A stretch of DNA of 64,000 nt from Mermis nigrescens (Eukaryota > Nematoda > Enoplea > Mermithida > Mermithidae), in the NCBI GenBank assembly GCA_036768485.1, contig JAVLUZ010000191.1:1023742-1087741 (forward strand). The letters are read 5' to 3'. Below the pieces are notes generated by a model. The model was not told the origin of the DNA. It did not search any database and saw nothing but the letters and a program-made list of their open reading frames with translations. Position 1 is the stretch's first letter. Each line of letters opens with the position of its first letter. A program made the position numbers and the translations under genes. Positions 34,321 to 46,300 of this stretch are shown in pieces.

Positions 34321-34730
34321 TTTTGGACTACAATTTCGTATATTAATCTTTCCGCACTTTCAAATGTATGTTATGTAAATGTGTGGTTTTTAGCAAAAAT
34401 TTTAAAATCCAGACTTTGGTGATTTATGCATATAATCTGCATTAATGATTTAAGCATAACTATAATTTATTTGTTTTTCATACTAAATAGGTAAAAACTA
34501 AGCTGAGGCCGAGATCTTTTATCTTTTGGACTACAATTTCGTATATTAATTTTTCCGCATTTTCAAATGTATGTTATGTAAATGTGTGCTTTTTAGCAAA
34601 AATTTTAAAATCCAGACTTCGGTGATTTACGTATATAATCTGCATTAATCATTCAAGCGTAACTATAATTTATTTGTTTTTCATACTAAATAGGTAAAAA
34701 CTAAGCTAAGACCGAGAAGATAAAAGATAA
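34321..34730 (+). repeat. Tandem duplication, period about 203 bp
   Basis: 'TTTTGGACTACAATTTCGTA' at 34321 recurs at 34524, and the two units stay closely similar to 'AAACTAAGCT' and beyond. It starts 13 bases after the DB-like stop codon, so it is probably in the 3' UTR. Confidence 0.85.
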
Positions 34731-35527
34731 CAATTATGTCCGCTTGACACTGTCATTTGTAAGTCTAAAAAACCTTTTTGTGACAGGCATAATTAAGGCT
34801 GTGCATATCAGAGCAGATTGAAGCAAAGTAAATTTTTGATTGGACTTACAATTTCAAATTTGGAATCAGATTCATTATATTTAAAGTAATAGCAATTCTG
34901 TTCGTATTCTGCTTCTAAAACTACCCATTTCACCAGTTATTGGCCTATACCTGAGCTTACTCGTGAATTAACATTTACCAAGACGCCTAACCTTGTATAA
35001 GGATTACCTATTTAAGTGACATTTTTTCGCATACATGGATTATCGAGCTTATATTTGGAACGATTTTAACCGCAGAGATTAAATTAAGAGGCTATGCATA
35101 TGTACGTAAGGAAAATGGTCACCATCAAGCATAAAAGATAGATGCGGATTGCAGATTACATGCGTTACATATGTACACGACTTAGGCAGAAATAAGATCG
35201 CGAGAAATATCACTTTTTTATATACATTAGTTCAAACGTCAAAGACCGTTAGCTTCGAAGTTTCACTCGGCATGTAAGTACATAACATAGATTGTACATG
35301 TGTAGGAACCTACCTATACGTAGTCTGTAACCTAGTAAACTAAGAAACAAATTTCTGCTTTTAAAAAGATGGAGCCCCTCAGACAACACTTGCGAATATC
35401 AAATAGCATTTAGAGTGGACATATTGACGTCATTTTCTCAACTCCGTACATAGCTGCATATATTTCAGCAAGAGAAGCTGCCGAATTTTCGACAATTTTC
35501 AGTAAAAGATAAGTGCGCATCTGAAGT
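34731..35527. other. Intergenic, DB-like gene to PEBP gene
   Basis: No gene. A possible 5' UTR acceptor for PEBP is 'TATATTTCAG' at about 35460-35469, 59 bases before the start codon. Confidence 0.4.
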
Positions 35528-38500
35528 ATGGCCGAAGATGTACCTTCTAAGTTCTCCGCTGCCCAAATAGTTCCTCAGGTTATACCCGTTGCTCCCAAAT
35601 TCAAATTGGAGGTAAGCCCATTTCGCCCTATATTTGCGCGCAATGGCGGAATGAACGTAAAATTGCATAGGCATCTACCTACCGAAATTTATTATTTTAT
35701 GGTTTTTGCAAAAAACCTGCTAATGTTCTTTGGTAATACAACCGGCTTCTCTGATAATTAAAGTCACAACTATTTATGTTTAGACTACTGTTTTGAATTC
35801 AACGAGTGGACATACACTGTTTGTTGGTCTAAAGTCAGCTGGGTTCTTGCTAGGGGTATCGAAGTCACTAGAATTACAAAAAATACGCACCCAGAAATGG
35901 ATTTTTCTCAAAATTTTTAAGTTTTTGCGATTTTTTATCTTGGTGGATAGAACTCAATAAGAAAAGTCAAAAACTTTGCCATTTTTTAGCATTGATAACC
36001 TTTCAGACCCCACAATTTTTGCCCTGTTCATGTACGTGTGTATTCTCGTAATAGTCTTAAAGTGTTTATACCAATAGCAACCCAAAATCCATTTATGTAC
36101 ATTGACTCCTTAATTCAGGCCAAAGCAACGAAAACTTGATTCGGTAACCTCACATATCCTTCATTTATTTCAACGAAATGTGTTCATTTTGAGAAGCAAG
36201 AGAATAATAATCGTCACTCAGCCGGTTTCACGAGCTTGTCTAACTTGAGTTAGACGACTAACTTGAGTTAGCCAGGCAAGTTAGACAGGAAACTTAGCCA
36301 AAGGGAGTTTCACGAACCTGTCTAACCTAGTTAGCCGGCTAAAAGTTAGTCGACTAACACCTAAAAAAGTTAGCCTGGTCAGGGGTGGCTAACTTCAACT
36401 TAGACAGGCAAAATGTGTGCTTTTGTGGATGTTAGATTGTTTTTGTGAGAAGTTTAGAAAATGTTGCGTCGTTGTTTGAATGGTTTATTAGATGACAGCG
36501 ATGATGATTATGAAAATTTGAATAAGCGGCCTAGAATTTACCGAGATAGAGACAATCCGCTTGATAAATATAATGACGATGAATTGTATAAACGTTATCG
36601 ATTTACCCGATCAGCTATTATGGAAATCACTGATATGTTGATGGATGATTTGGTAATTGAGACTGAACGTGGTTATGCTGTGCCACCCATGCTTCAAGTT
36701 TTGGCGTCACTTCGATATTATGCGTCCAACAGCTTTCAAGAGGTGATTGGTGATACTTTGTCAATTTCCAAGCCTAAAATCTGTCGGCTTTTGCGAAGAG
36801 TTTCCTTTTCGCTTTGCAAACGTGCAAAGAAATTTATACAATACCCCAAAAATGATGAAGTAAACAAATTCCAGCAACAATTTTTCAAGATTGCAAATTT
36901 TCCTATGATTGTGGGTTGCATTGATGGTACGCACATTCGTATTGTTGCACCTAAGGAGCATCCCCACGTGTATCGAAATCGAAAAGCATTTTACTCGTTG
37001 AATGTTCAAGCCGTGTGTGGACCTGGTGGTCAGCTAACAAACCTAGTTGTGAAGTGGCCTGGTAGTGCCCATGACTCTGGTATCTTTCGCGAATCTGCTT
37101 TAAGCCGAGGTTTGGAGGATGGGAGCCTTAAAAGTACACTGTTAGGGGACTCTGGTTATCCCTGCCGCACATTTCTTCTGACCCCATACCGAAACCCAAA
37201 TAACACTGCCCAGAAAAATTTCAATACTGCTCAAAAACAGACAAGGGTTTTGATTGAACAGACTTTTGGCAGATAGAAACGTCGATTTTCCATACTGCAC
37301 AGCGAAATTCGTACAAAACTTGAAACTTCGTTTGCCATCATAGTGGCTTGTGGCGTTTTGCACAACATCGCAGTGCAAAAAAAATTGCCGGATTTTGATG
37401 ACATTCTACCCGAAGAATTTATGGATGAAGAAACCGATTCTTTCGGTGATGGTCAGTCAATGCGTGATCATATTGCCTTGACATACTTCAATAACTGAGT
37501 AGTTTATTGCTTGAGTTGAATCGTATATTGCGCTGTTTTTGCTTCTTATATAAATGTAATTAACTTGAAAACTTGAACTTCATGTTTTTCATTTAGCAAT
37601 GTTCCAAAACGTAAATTTTTCCGAGGGCTCTAAAATAGCTTCTAGAATGAAGGCTGTTTTTACAACTTTTTACAAGATGTTAAAAATTCAACATTTTGTT
37701 ATGATTTGTTCTAATAATCGGCCGCAATCTATCAAGGGCATAGCCAGTGGGCTGGCAAACTCCAGGGCTGGCCAACTTGTTTTGGGAATTTTGGGAAGTG
37801 GCGCAAACAAAATTCCGAACTTTTACCCCCCCAGAATCTTTTAAGGGGGGGGGTGAAAAAAAATTTTTTTGGGGGGGGGGTGGGTTAACCTCCCCACGCC
37901 CATGTGTGGTCGTGATTGTGTGAGCACTGGGAGGAAAATTTTTCGACGACGTTTGATTTTATTCACTAAAATTGCGAAACTCACTGAGGCCTGCTGAAAC
38001 AGTTCAAAAACTCGTTTTCACCACAAAATCAATGCCTGCCAGTTTGCCGACTACAATTCCGTATTCGGATGAAAGAGAATGAAAGCGATATGTCTGGTGA
38101 TGACGAATAATGTAATATGTGATGGTCTGCTATGAATTATGCTGCATTCCATTTTATGCAAACAAAACATCTTTTTTGTGTCTTAGGTTTCTTCAATGAG
38201 CTTGTAAAAATAACATTCGAAAAATAAAATTCTCCCTTATTAACTCAATAGTTTAGTGAAAATATGCAAAAACCATCAAAAACCAAGCAAAACCCAAGAA
38301 AGACCAGATCAAAAACCAAAAACCAAAAAATTGAAATTTTTAAATCTTGGTTTTTGCCACCCCTGTTCCCATTCAAATTTTGGAATCACGAAATTTTTTA
38401 ACAAATATGTGGGCCTTTTCAAATCCAATTTTCTTACAAATGCAGGAGCATGCAATAGCATGTGCGGAATTTCTAATAGTAATCTTACCAAGCCATTAAC

Positions 38501-41500
38501 AAATGATTTGGTACTATTAGAAAATCGGTATTAGAAAGATAGGTACATAGAATATAAGTAATGTAATGTCGTTTGCAACCTATCATAACAATGTGGGCAT
38601 TCATTCATCAATAACAAAATTAACTTGCATGAGTCACAACGAGCATTTACAAATTTTCATAAATCGAATTTTGTTGCATCGGCGCACTGGGGGCACTAGA
38701 AAACTGAGTAAATTGTGCACCATCTTTAGCAATGCAAGACTGAGTGAAAGCTTGACAGGCAGCCCCGAATGCATTCATCGCATTTGAAACGGAATACCAC
38801 CCTTGAATTTCGGCATTGACTTTTTGCTGCATGAGATTTTTTTCCATCTCGAACTTATTCTTCTCTGCAATATGCTTTGCCTCTTCGGCAAGTAAAACAC
38901 GAATTATCATGTCTTCCTTGCACAATTTTTCCTTTTTATTCTTTGGTTTCTGCAAAGCGCTGTTGCCTGAAGTTGTAGCGGATTTAATTTTTGAGGTTTG
39001 AAAAACCGCTGCTTCAGATTCGTTTACACTTTGACTGAAATCTTCGACCGAATTTTCATCCATGGTCGCAAAGAATTTCGAAGTGAATTCTTCATCACTG
39101 TCGCCTAAATCGAATCTATCCCCATGGCCAGTGATTGATGGATTATTTTCTCCAATAACCTGCAAGACGTCTTCGGCTTCCTCCGACACACATATTTCTT
39201 CACAACCACCCCCCGTTTTCTGACGCTTGCGTCTTTCATCGGCTACTTCGGTTTTGGCTTTTCCACACATGCTCTTCCAACATTTTTTCACGTTGGCAGC
39301 ATCTCTATTCATTCCATATTGCGCACTGACTTGCATTGCCAACTGAAGCATGAAAACGACTACACATGCGATGACTATCACTCTATGTACATATGATCCA
39401 TCAGAATAGTCGGTGAAAAACTTTAAACAAGTTTGTACAAACTTTTTCAATCAATGATTTAAAAAACATTTCAACCACTTTTTGTCACATTGTTTTTTTA
39501 GATTATTGCGGCAACAGTAGAGAGAAATTTTTTTCTGATTGCATATAATAATTTGTGGACCTTTTGTGGGAAAAAATAGGTTTTTAATGCAAGGGGCCCC
39601 AATCCTTTTCGTGTGTGAATTCACAATTTATTTGATTTTTAAACTGGGCTTTTTGATAATTTTTCAAAAACACTATATTGCTTATGTTGTGCGATGCAAA
39701 CTTTCAATTGCCCAAATGGCTGTCTTTTTTTACTTCTTTCCATTTTGCCGTTTTTCTTTTGTTTGAATCGGCCTTTCCGTCATTGCAATTGAAAATTGTG
39801 GCATGGTCCCTGACAAACTGAGTGATGAATCGCCTTTCCGGCTCAGTAAACGGTTTGTTACGTTTAGATTCAGTACATGATCCCATAATTGTCAATGATA
39901 AAACAAAGAAAAACGAACCAAACACTGCACGGAACGATTTTTAATGCACAAAATGTTATTATGTAATGTACCTATGTTTGGTTTAAACCACATTTTTCCC
40001 TGTCTAACTTTTATGAGCCTGTCTAACTTCAAAGTTAGCCCGGGCTAAAGTTAGACAAGGAGTTAGACACCCTCGTGAAACCCAAAAAGTTAGTCGGCTA
40101 ACTTTAGCCTACTAACTCAAAAAATTTAGCCGGCTAACTGAGTTAGTCGACTAAAAAGTTAGACACCTTCGTGAAACCGGCTGCTGTTCTGTTCCGATTC
40201 ACGTTTTGCGTCGTTTGGCACAAGCAAACTCCAAGTTTTACTGTTTTCATTTAGAAGTGCTACGGCACTATTATTTTCATTTCTGAAAGAATGAGATGAA
40301 TTGTTGACGTTTGGTTTTTAAACTTATTATCGGTGTAATCGTTAAAAATTATGGTAATACATTATTATTGCCTAACTGTTATATTGCATACTATAAAAAC
40401 ACACATCGTTGTCATGACTTATTATTACGAATATTTTGTGATTTTTTATCAGTCTGATCATTGAGCATTAATTATTCCAAAATGTATCATTCATAGGTCC
40501 AATTCCCGGGTAAATCGCCAATCGATTTTGGACCGCTGTTACATACGCTGGATACAAAACATGCTCCAAAAGTGACATACTCCTTACAAGCAGGAAATTT
40601 GTATTCACTTGTCATGATTGGTGAGTCAAAATTCGGAATAAAATACAAACTGCAAGGAACGTAAAATAAGAATGTAAGTGTTGAATTTTTTGTCGAAACA
40701 AAAATGTAGTCTCTCAGAAAGTTTTTATGGCGTTAACTGTTTTTCTGCAAGCAAAATGATAAGATAATTTTTTTCTGATATGTATCATGCAATTACTTAT
40801 TGATAAATGATATATTGTTTACAGTTTAGCATAACAGCATATTTGAATACTAGTTTGACTGCTTACAATTTGTCATATTCTACTATATTCCAACTCTGTA
40901 AACTTTCTCTGTAGTACCAATATTGATTTTCATTGCTATTTTTGTATTTTTTTGCTAGGTTTCAAATTTATTCCCAACTTGTCTTTAGACCCAGACAGTC
41001 TAAGCCGGGAAAACCCTTCGGAAGCGGAATGGCTGCACTGGTTGGTCATAAATGCACAATCGGATTCATTGTTACAAGGAACTGTGCCCAAAGCCGTATT
41101 AGGATACACCGGGCCAAGCCCGATGCCTCGAACAGGTTTTTAATGTGTAATAATTTCACAAGCTTTATGCAGAAAATGTCTTGAATGCAATACAAAATTG
41201 CGAACTCTGCGAAAATAAGTCAGAATCGAGTGCCAAGAATTTGTAAACCATTTTTCGAAGTTAAAAATCTCTTTTTCCACTATCTTTCAGTTAGTAATTT
41301 TGATCCCACACTAGTGCGCGTGGGTACTCAAACTTTTTCTGTTCTTTGTTGTATGACTATTATTTAACTTTACTTAGTTTATTTTAGAGATGCGTTCTTT
41401 TCACTTTTTAAGTTCGAGACGCAGTATACATATGTTTACGTCCCAGCAATCAGATTCATTTCCTTCTTTCAATGTACTTTTTTTGTAACCTTGGCTATCC

Positions 41501-42725
41501 TTCCAAAATTTTGTTTCTTGATAAATAAGTAGCGCTGATGCCATAATTGTGGCTTTACACGTAGGTACCACTTATGTTTATATGTACCTACGCAGAATAT
41601 TGACCAACTAAGTGAATATTTAGTGTCTAAAATGACCTTTGCTAATAAAAATTTCAGTGAAGCTGCTCATCTCACAAATCCTACTTGATGCCTAAAAGTT
41701 TGTGATAAAAATGACCATGATTCATTTCCAACCAAATAATTAAAATAAATAATAATGACTTAACTTATGACTTTGATCATTAAATAGAGCACTTCCTGAA
41801 ATTTTCATCATGCTTACTATGAATTATTCAGATGTGTAGATGGTAGTTTGGAAACTTATGCGTACAAAATCCATTTTGACCATCTATTCCAGGCCAGCAC
41901 CGCTATATTTTTTTATTATACGACCAAGGAAAGCGTAAGATTTCCCAACCGGCCTTAAAGTCAAGGGCCAAATTCAAGGTTAAAGAGTTTGCAGAAAAGC
42001 ATCAGCTGGGTATGTGACTATAAATGCCAGCATGATCGGTCTGGGGTCATTCGGTCTGAGCAGTCAGCTGAGAGCCTCTTTTTTAGCTGAAATAAAGCCG
42101 CAAAATCTGGTATAAATCCTAAAATAGCATTAGAAGTAATTTAATCCAGTTTCTGACCAATTTTAAGCTTTTACAGAAAATGTATGAAAACCATCCATTT
42201 TTGGCCTTTATTTTTCCTTATTTTACTCAGAAAATTTCCCATTTTTCTATTCTAGGGTCCCCACCAAAATCCAAAACTTCCCACATGTATGCCTTTTTTC
42301 GACTCGTAATTAAACAAAATTAAAATATCACGTACCGATAATAATTGATCAGACGTGTGAGCAATTAAGGTCTCATGAAATGTGCGCAGATCTGATGATT
42401 CCAATTCTGGTTTTAGTCAAAGCAAAGATCGAAATTATTAGTACATAATTAAACAATAGGTTGGTCCGCATGCAAAATTATTTTAAGTAGCTTTCCTGAG
42501 AAAAACCGCGTTGCACAAGGCTTTGCAAAAGTTATACTAAGTTCGGTTGCAGAGATACCTAGTTGAAAGTAAATGCAATAAAATCTTCGCATTATAATTT
42601 CGCCCTCGAAATTGAATACATTATCGTTCATCGTTATTTTTGAGTAGTTATTCTTTCTATACGTCGTTTACGTTTCAGGAGATCCTGTGGCAGGAAACTT
42701 TTTTCTTTGTCAACATGGCGAATAA
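35528..42725 (+). CDS. Phosphatidylethanolamine-binding protein (PEBP)
   Basis: Five exons: 35528-35611, 40497-40620, 40989-41135, 41893-42009, 42679-42725 (519 nt, 172 aa, close to the usual 180-190). Exon 2 gives YSLQAGNLYSLVMI. Exon 3, using the acceptor TTGTCTTTAG, continues it as DPDSLSREN, then EWLHWLVIN and GYTGPSPMPRTG. Exon 4 starts HRYIFLLYDQGK, and exon 5 gives AGNFFLCQHGE and the stop 42723-42725. These are the PEBP ligand-pocket blocks (DPDxxS, GP.P..TG.HRY, AGNFF). PEBPs are small cytosolic proteins that bind phospholipid head groups, and some modulate kinase signalling. Variation: DPDSLS in place of the common DPDAPS. Intron 1 is 4.9 kb because it carries a Harbinger element. 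Alternative acceptor 40958 would insert ten residues before DPD and is less likely. Confidence 0.92.
36461..37498 (+). pseudogene. Harbinger transposase (DDE_Tnp_4), one internal stop
   Basis: A 346-codon frame with a single in-frame TAG at codon 272 (37274-37276). N-terminal region has KRYRFTRSAI and PPMLQVLASLRYYASN. Catalytic blocks: VGCIDGTHIRI (Asp155), WPGSAHDSGIF (Asp205), LLGDSGYPCR (Asp230) and LIEQTFGR (Glu266). The reading resumes KRRFSILHSEIRT and ends at 37496-37498. In the family a Trp or similar residue commonly sits between GR and KRRF, so the stop looks like a single point change. Otherwise uninterrupted, so the copy is young. Confidence 0.93.
38647..39886 (-). CDS. Harbinger Myb/SANT-like DNA-binding protein
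   Basis: Two exons on the minus strand: 39734-39886 and 38647-39342 (849 nt, 282 aa). The exons meet in phase 0, giving TAKWKE joined to LAMQVSAQYGMNRDAANVKKCW, the Myb/SANT-like helix-turn-helix of PIF/Harbinger partner proteins. The second half has acidic and Lys/Glu coiled-coil-like stretches (EEAKHIAEKNKFEMEK). In the family this protein carries the transposase into the nucleus and onto the terminal repeats. I chose Met at 39886 because the upstream extension (from 39925) is hydrophobic and unlike the family. No stop or frameshift seen. Confidence 0.8.
42022..42290 (+). mobile_element. Family A element, diverged
   Basis: 'CATGATCGGTCTGGGG' head, 'CCTAAAATAGCATTAGAAG' core, 'CCACATGTATGCC' tail. 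In the last intron of the PEBP gene. Duplication not recognised. Confidence 0.55.
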
Positions 42726-43359
42726 TCAAGAGCAGAATTGTCTGGAGAGATTATAAATTTTTACTTCATTTGCTAATAAACTCGTAAACTATCGTTTGTT
42801 CTAAGATTTTTATTCATAATCAGACAACAGCGTGTTTGTTTTTTTCCGAATAAAAACTGGATGTATATATTTTACATGCTTAAGTATTCATGTCATGTTT
42901 ACGTGTAGGTATAGTTAATCAGTCTTTTTTGTGACTTTAAAACGACGAAATAACGATTTTTTAATGCATATAGGACTTTTATCTGAATTTAAGTCTTGCA
43001 TATGCGATCATAACAGCAACGAGAATGACCGAATTTCGATTACCTTTCTGATATTTCTGTTCGCCTTATCGTTCCGAAATTGTATACAGGTTGCAAGGGC
43101 TATCGAACCACCTGACCAAATCAGATTTTAAAGGCTTTTAAAAGGCTTGCTAAAATGTACTGTGCGCAATGTATGTAGTAGTCAGCAGCACAGTAGGGCC
43201 GAAAACTAATTATAAAGTAAATTATGCCCGAGCTTGAATGATTCATTAGGTAAGAACGGGCTGTGTGACGGTAGCAGTAACTTTTAAACAAGCTGCGTTA
43301 CTTTAATTTTTATGTGCATAAATCATTCAAGCACAGCTTATTGATAATTTTTCTTGATA
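42726..43359. other. Intergenic, PEBP to lectin-like gene
   Basis: Less than 0.65 kb separates the two same-strand genes. 'AATCATTCAAGCACAGCTTA' near 43321 repeats the 'GAATGATTCATTAGG' area loosely; no regulatory site identified. Confidence 0.35.
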
Positions 43360-46300
43360 ATGCTGTATCAGTACATTGTCTTCGTTGTCTTTAACTCAGT
43401 CCGCTACTTAGTCGCCATCGGCAGAGATGACCTTGGAAATGATGGAATTTGTCCCAAGGATTATCGCAAATACCTTAACAATCAGCCGTGTTTCTTGTTT
43501 CATCCAATGAAGCATTATCCACATCCTTTTGCCGAAGATCACTGCCGCCGATTCATGGGCGGCGGTGAACTGGCGACCTCCGATTTGATTACTGAGAATT
43601 GGATCAAATGGTCACTGAGTTGGGGGAGGCGGATATAACAAGTGTCATCAATGAAACCATGGAAAGATCCAGCAATGACTGCGCGACATTTTGGTTGGCG
43701 ACCGATAAGACATTGACCGGAAATGAAACAACAGGGACGGACCATCGGAACGTCAGTTGGAATGAATATTTATTTCGCGATAAAAAATGCTCCTACCTGC
43801 AATATTGCGGCAGGGGTAATAGCCCCGATTGGAACGTAGATCGGGGTTATTGTTATAATGGCAATGTAGATGGCTTCGTTTGTATGAAGCGGCTGAATCA
43901 ATCAGTTCCTACGGCACCGCTAAATCAATCGTCGCCGAGGGCACCATTTATTCGCTCTTCGCACAAGCCAACAGGTTAGCGTATTCCTAATTTAATATCG
44001 TCCCCGTACGTACTTCCATCGATTTTTGTGCATCCAATGATGATCAGAGATGAAGATGAGTATCCAGTCCAGACATGAACGTGAGAGGAGGTTTTAAGGT
44101 CTCTAGACCATAATGCACAGCATGGCCGAAATGGGGGCAGCCGGTCTGGGGTGGTCAAAAGTTAAGTTTTTTAGGCGAAAATGACCTCAAAAAGTGGTAT
44201 GAGCGCTAAAATAGCGTTAAAACTACGTTATTACACAGTTTCGGGTCAATTTAAAGCACTTTCGATGAAAAGTTTCAATTTTCTTCCTTCATTTTAATTT
44301 TGCCTCATTTCACCCAAAACTTTCCCATTTTTTCATCCTGGGGGTCTTCTAGACCCCCCCGAACCCCATTCCCTAGGTGCATGTCTGGTCTAGACCCCTC
44401 AGAAAGGAAAAATGAGAAATTTTCCGGAAAAAATGGGGCAAAATGAAGGTCAAAAATGAAAGGAAATGAGAAAATTTATCCGAAAATGCTTTAAATTTAC
44501 TAAAAACTGTGTAATAATGTAATTTTAATGCTATTTTAGCGTTTATACAAGTTTTTATATGGTTATTTTGGCCCAAAAAAGCTTAATATTGACCCTCCTC
44601 TAGATCGGTTGGCCCCTAAGATCGGCTATACTGCGCATCTGATTTTTGCACTCTTTATACTGCTGCTCATGGACTAATGCATATTTCGAAAAACAAAAAC
44701 AATCATATTCAGAAAATTGTGTCTTCTACAGTTCTTTATCATTAAAGTGGATGACGCATTTACATCGATTTGTGTTCGAGCTGTGGAAAAAACATCCAAA
44801 GATCGCTATGTCACAACGTTAAGCCAAAATTTTACACACTCATTACAGACTCTGTATTGAGTGTAAAGAGAAATAAAAAAGCTAAATCAACTTATTTATC
44901 ATCTATCTTTTGAAAAAAATCGCATCTATTCTGTTATAGCTGTAAGGGTCTCATATGTTCAGGGTGCCCAAGTATATTACTGATATGTAAGCACTGAATG
45001 TCAGTTTAGGTAAAATCTGTCTCACACAAGTTTGTGCATTAATTTTAAAAACTGTGTCCGAAAATAAGCCAACAGGTTGCAATTATAGTATTCATTTGAT
45101 ATAAAATTATTGTAATCCGTCGGCTTACTTTCGAAAAAATTCTTAAAATTTATGCCCAAACTTATGTGAAACAGACTATAGGTATGCACAACATGAGGAG
45201 ACGTCGTGACTTAGAGCTAGTCTGTTTCATTTAACTTTGCGGTTTTCTTTCAAATTTCGAGCTACAAAAGTGGTTTAAACTTTTAATGTAGTGATGCGGC
45301 TCAACAATGGCATGTGTACGTCTCCAAGTGACTCGACATACTGTAGAATGTCATATTTACCGTTTTATTTTAATACACTTCTGTAGTCACCTTAAAGTTA
45401 AATGAAACAGGCAGAGAATGTTATGATCTTAATAAAGTGCTTATGTGCAGTAAAGAGTAGTAGGTGTAGTTCGTTTCATTTAACTTTGAGGTTTACGAGA
45501 AAATTCAAAATGACTACAAAAGTGTTTTAAAGTAATATGATAAATATGATATTCTACAATATGTCGAGTCAGATCGAGACGTATGCCATTGTTCAGCCGC
45601 ATCACTGCATCAAAATTTGAAACCACTTCTGTAGCCTGTTTCTTGCAGGAAAATTTAAAAGAAAATCGCAAAGTTAAACGAAACAGACTATAGGTAGCAG
45701 ACATGTTCATGGGGGTTTGACCCTCACCAGAATTGCAACTGACCCCCGCAAAATGGCTGCGCCCACCAGAATTATCGATTTTTTTGTAAAAGTTGTAAAA
45801 AATTTAACTTTAAGCGTTTTTAGCCCATTTTTGGCTCAAAAATCTCAAATTTTCGACGCTTCGCGCCATACACACATTTTTTGACCACATTTTGTTCAAT
45901 GCACGCAATGTTTCCAAATTTTTTCGAAATTTTTTCCCAACGTTTTTATGTTCTAGAAAGAACGAGCATTGTCTGAAAAGTCAAAAACAGTATTTTTGAC
46001 GTGTAACCATAGTTTATAGATAAAAAGGGCACTTTTTAAAAAAATTATAGGCCTGACCCCCCAGAATTCCCATGTTGTACACGTATGTTAGGTAGGCATT
46101 TGGATGCGACCGAAGAGTCAGTGAAAACGAATGTTTCTTCAAATGGCCTCATCAGACATTGCATGAAACATGGTGAAAAAATGTATGGTCTTAGAGTATT
46201 TCGTAGCTCTTATAGAAAGATGACCTTATTATATTTGCAACATCCTCGTCAAAGGAGGATGGAACTGCCTTTTAAAATAATATAGCATTGAATTTTACTT

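Larger units (their letters stand above)
36221..40181. mobile_element. PIF/Harbinger DNA transposon in PEBP intron 1
   Basis: Terminal inverted repeats GCCGGTTTCACGA at both ends. Subterminal zones are full of palindromic motifs (GTTAGTCGACTAA, TTAGCCGGCTAA, repeated 'GTCTAAC'). It carries the two genes expected of the superfamily, arranged convergently: transposase (+) and Myb-like protein (-). The flanking triplets (TCA / TGC) do not form a clean 3-bp duplication. A family B-like fragment (about 37790-37915) and a lone hAT-like end (GGTTTTTGCCACCCCTG, ending 38369) lie between the two genes. Confidence 0.88.

Noticed and set aside
38256..38534. Plus-strand frame between the Harbinger genes
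   Set aside because: Runs through an AAAACC-rich repeat with a hAT-like tip at 38369; no protein-like signature.
40959..40988. Earlier acceptor for PEBP exon 3
   Set aside because: It keeps frame but inserts GFKFIPNLSL into the conserved LVM-DPD block; the acceptor at 40988 restores the family sequence.
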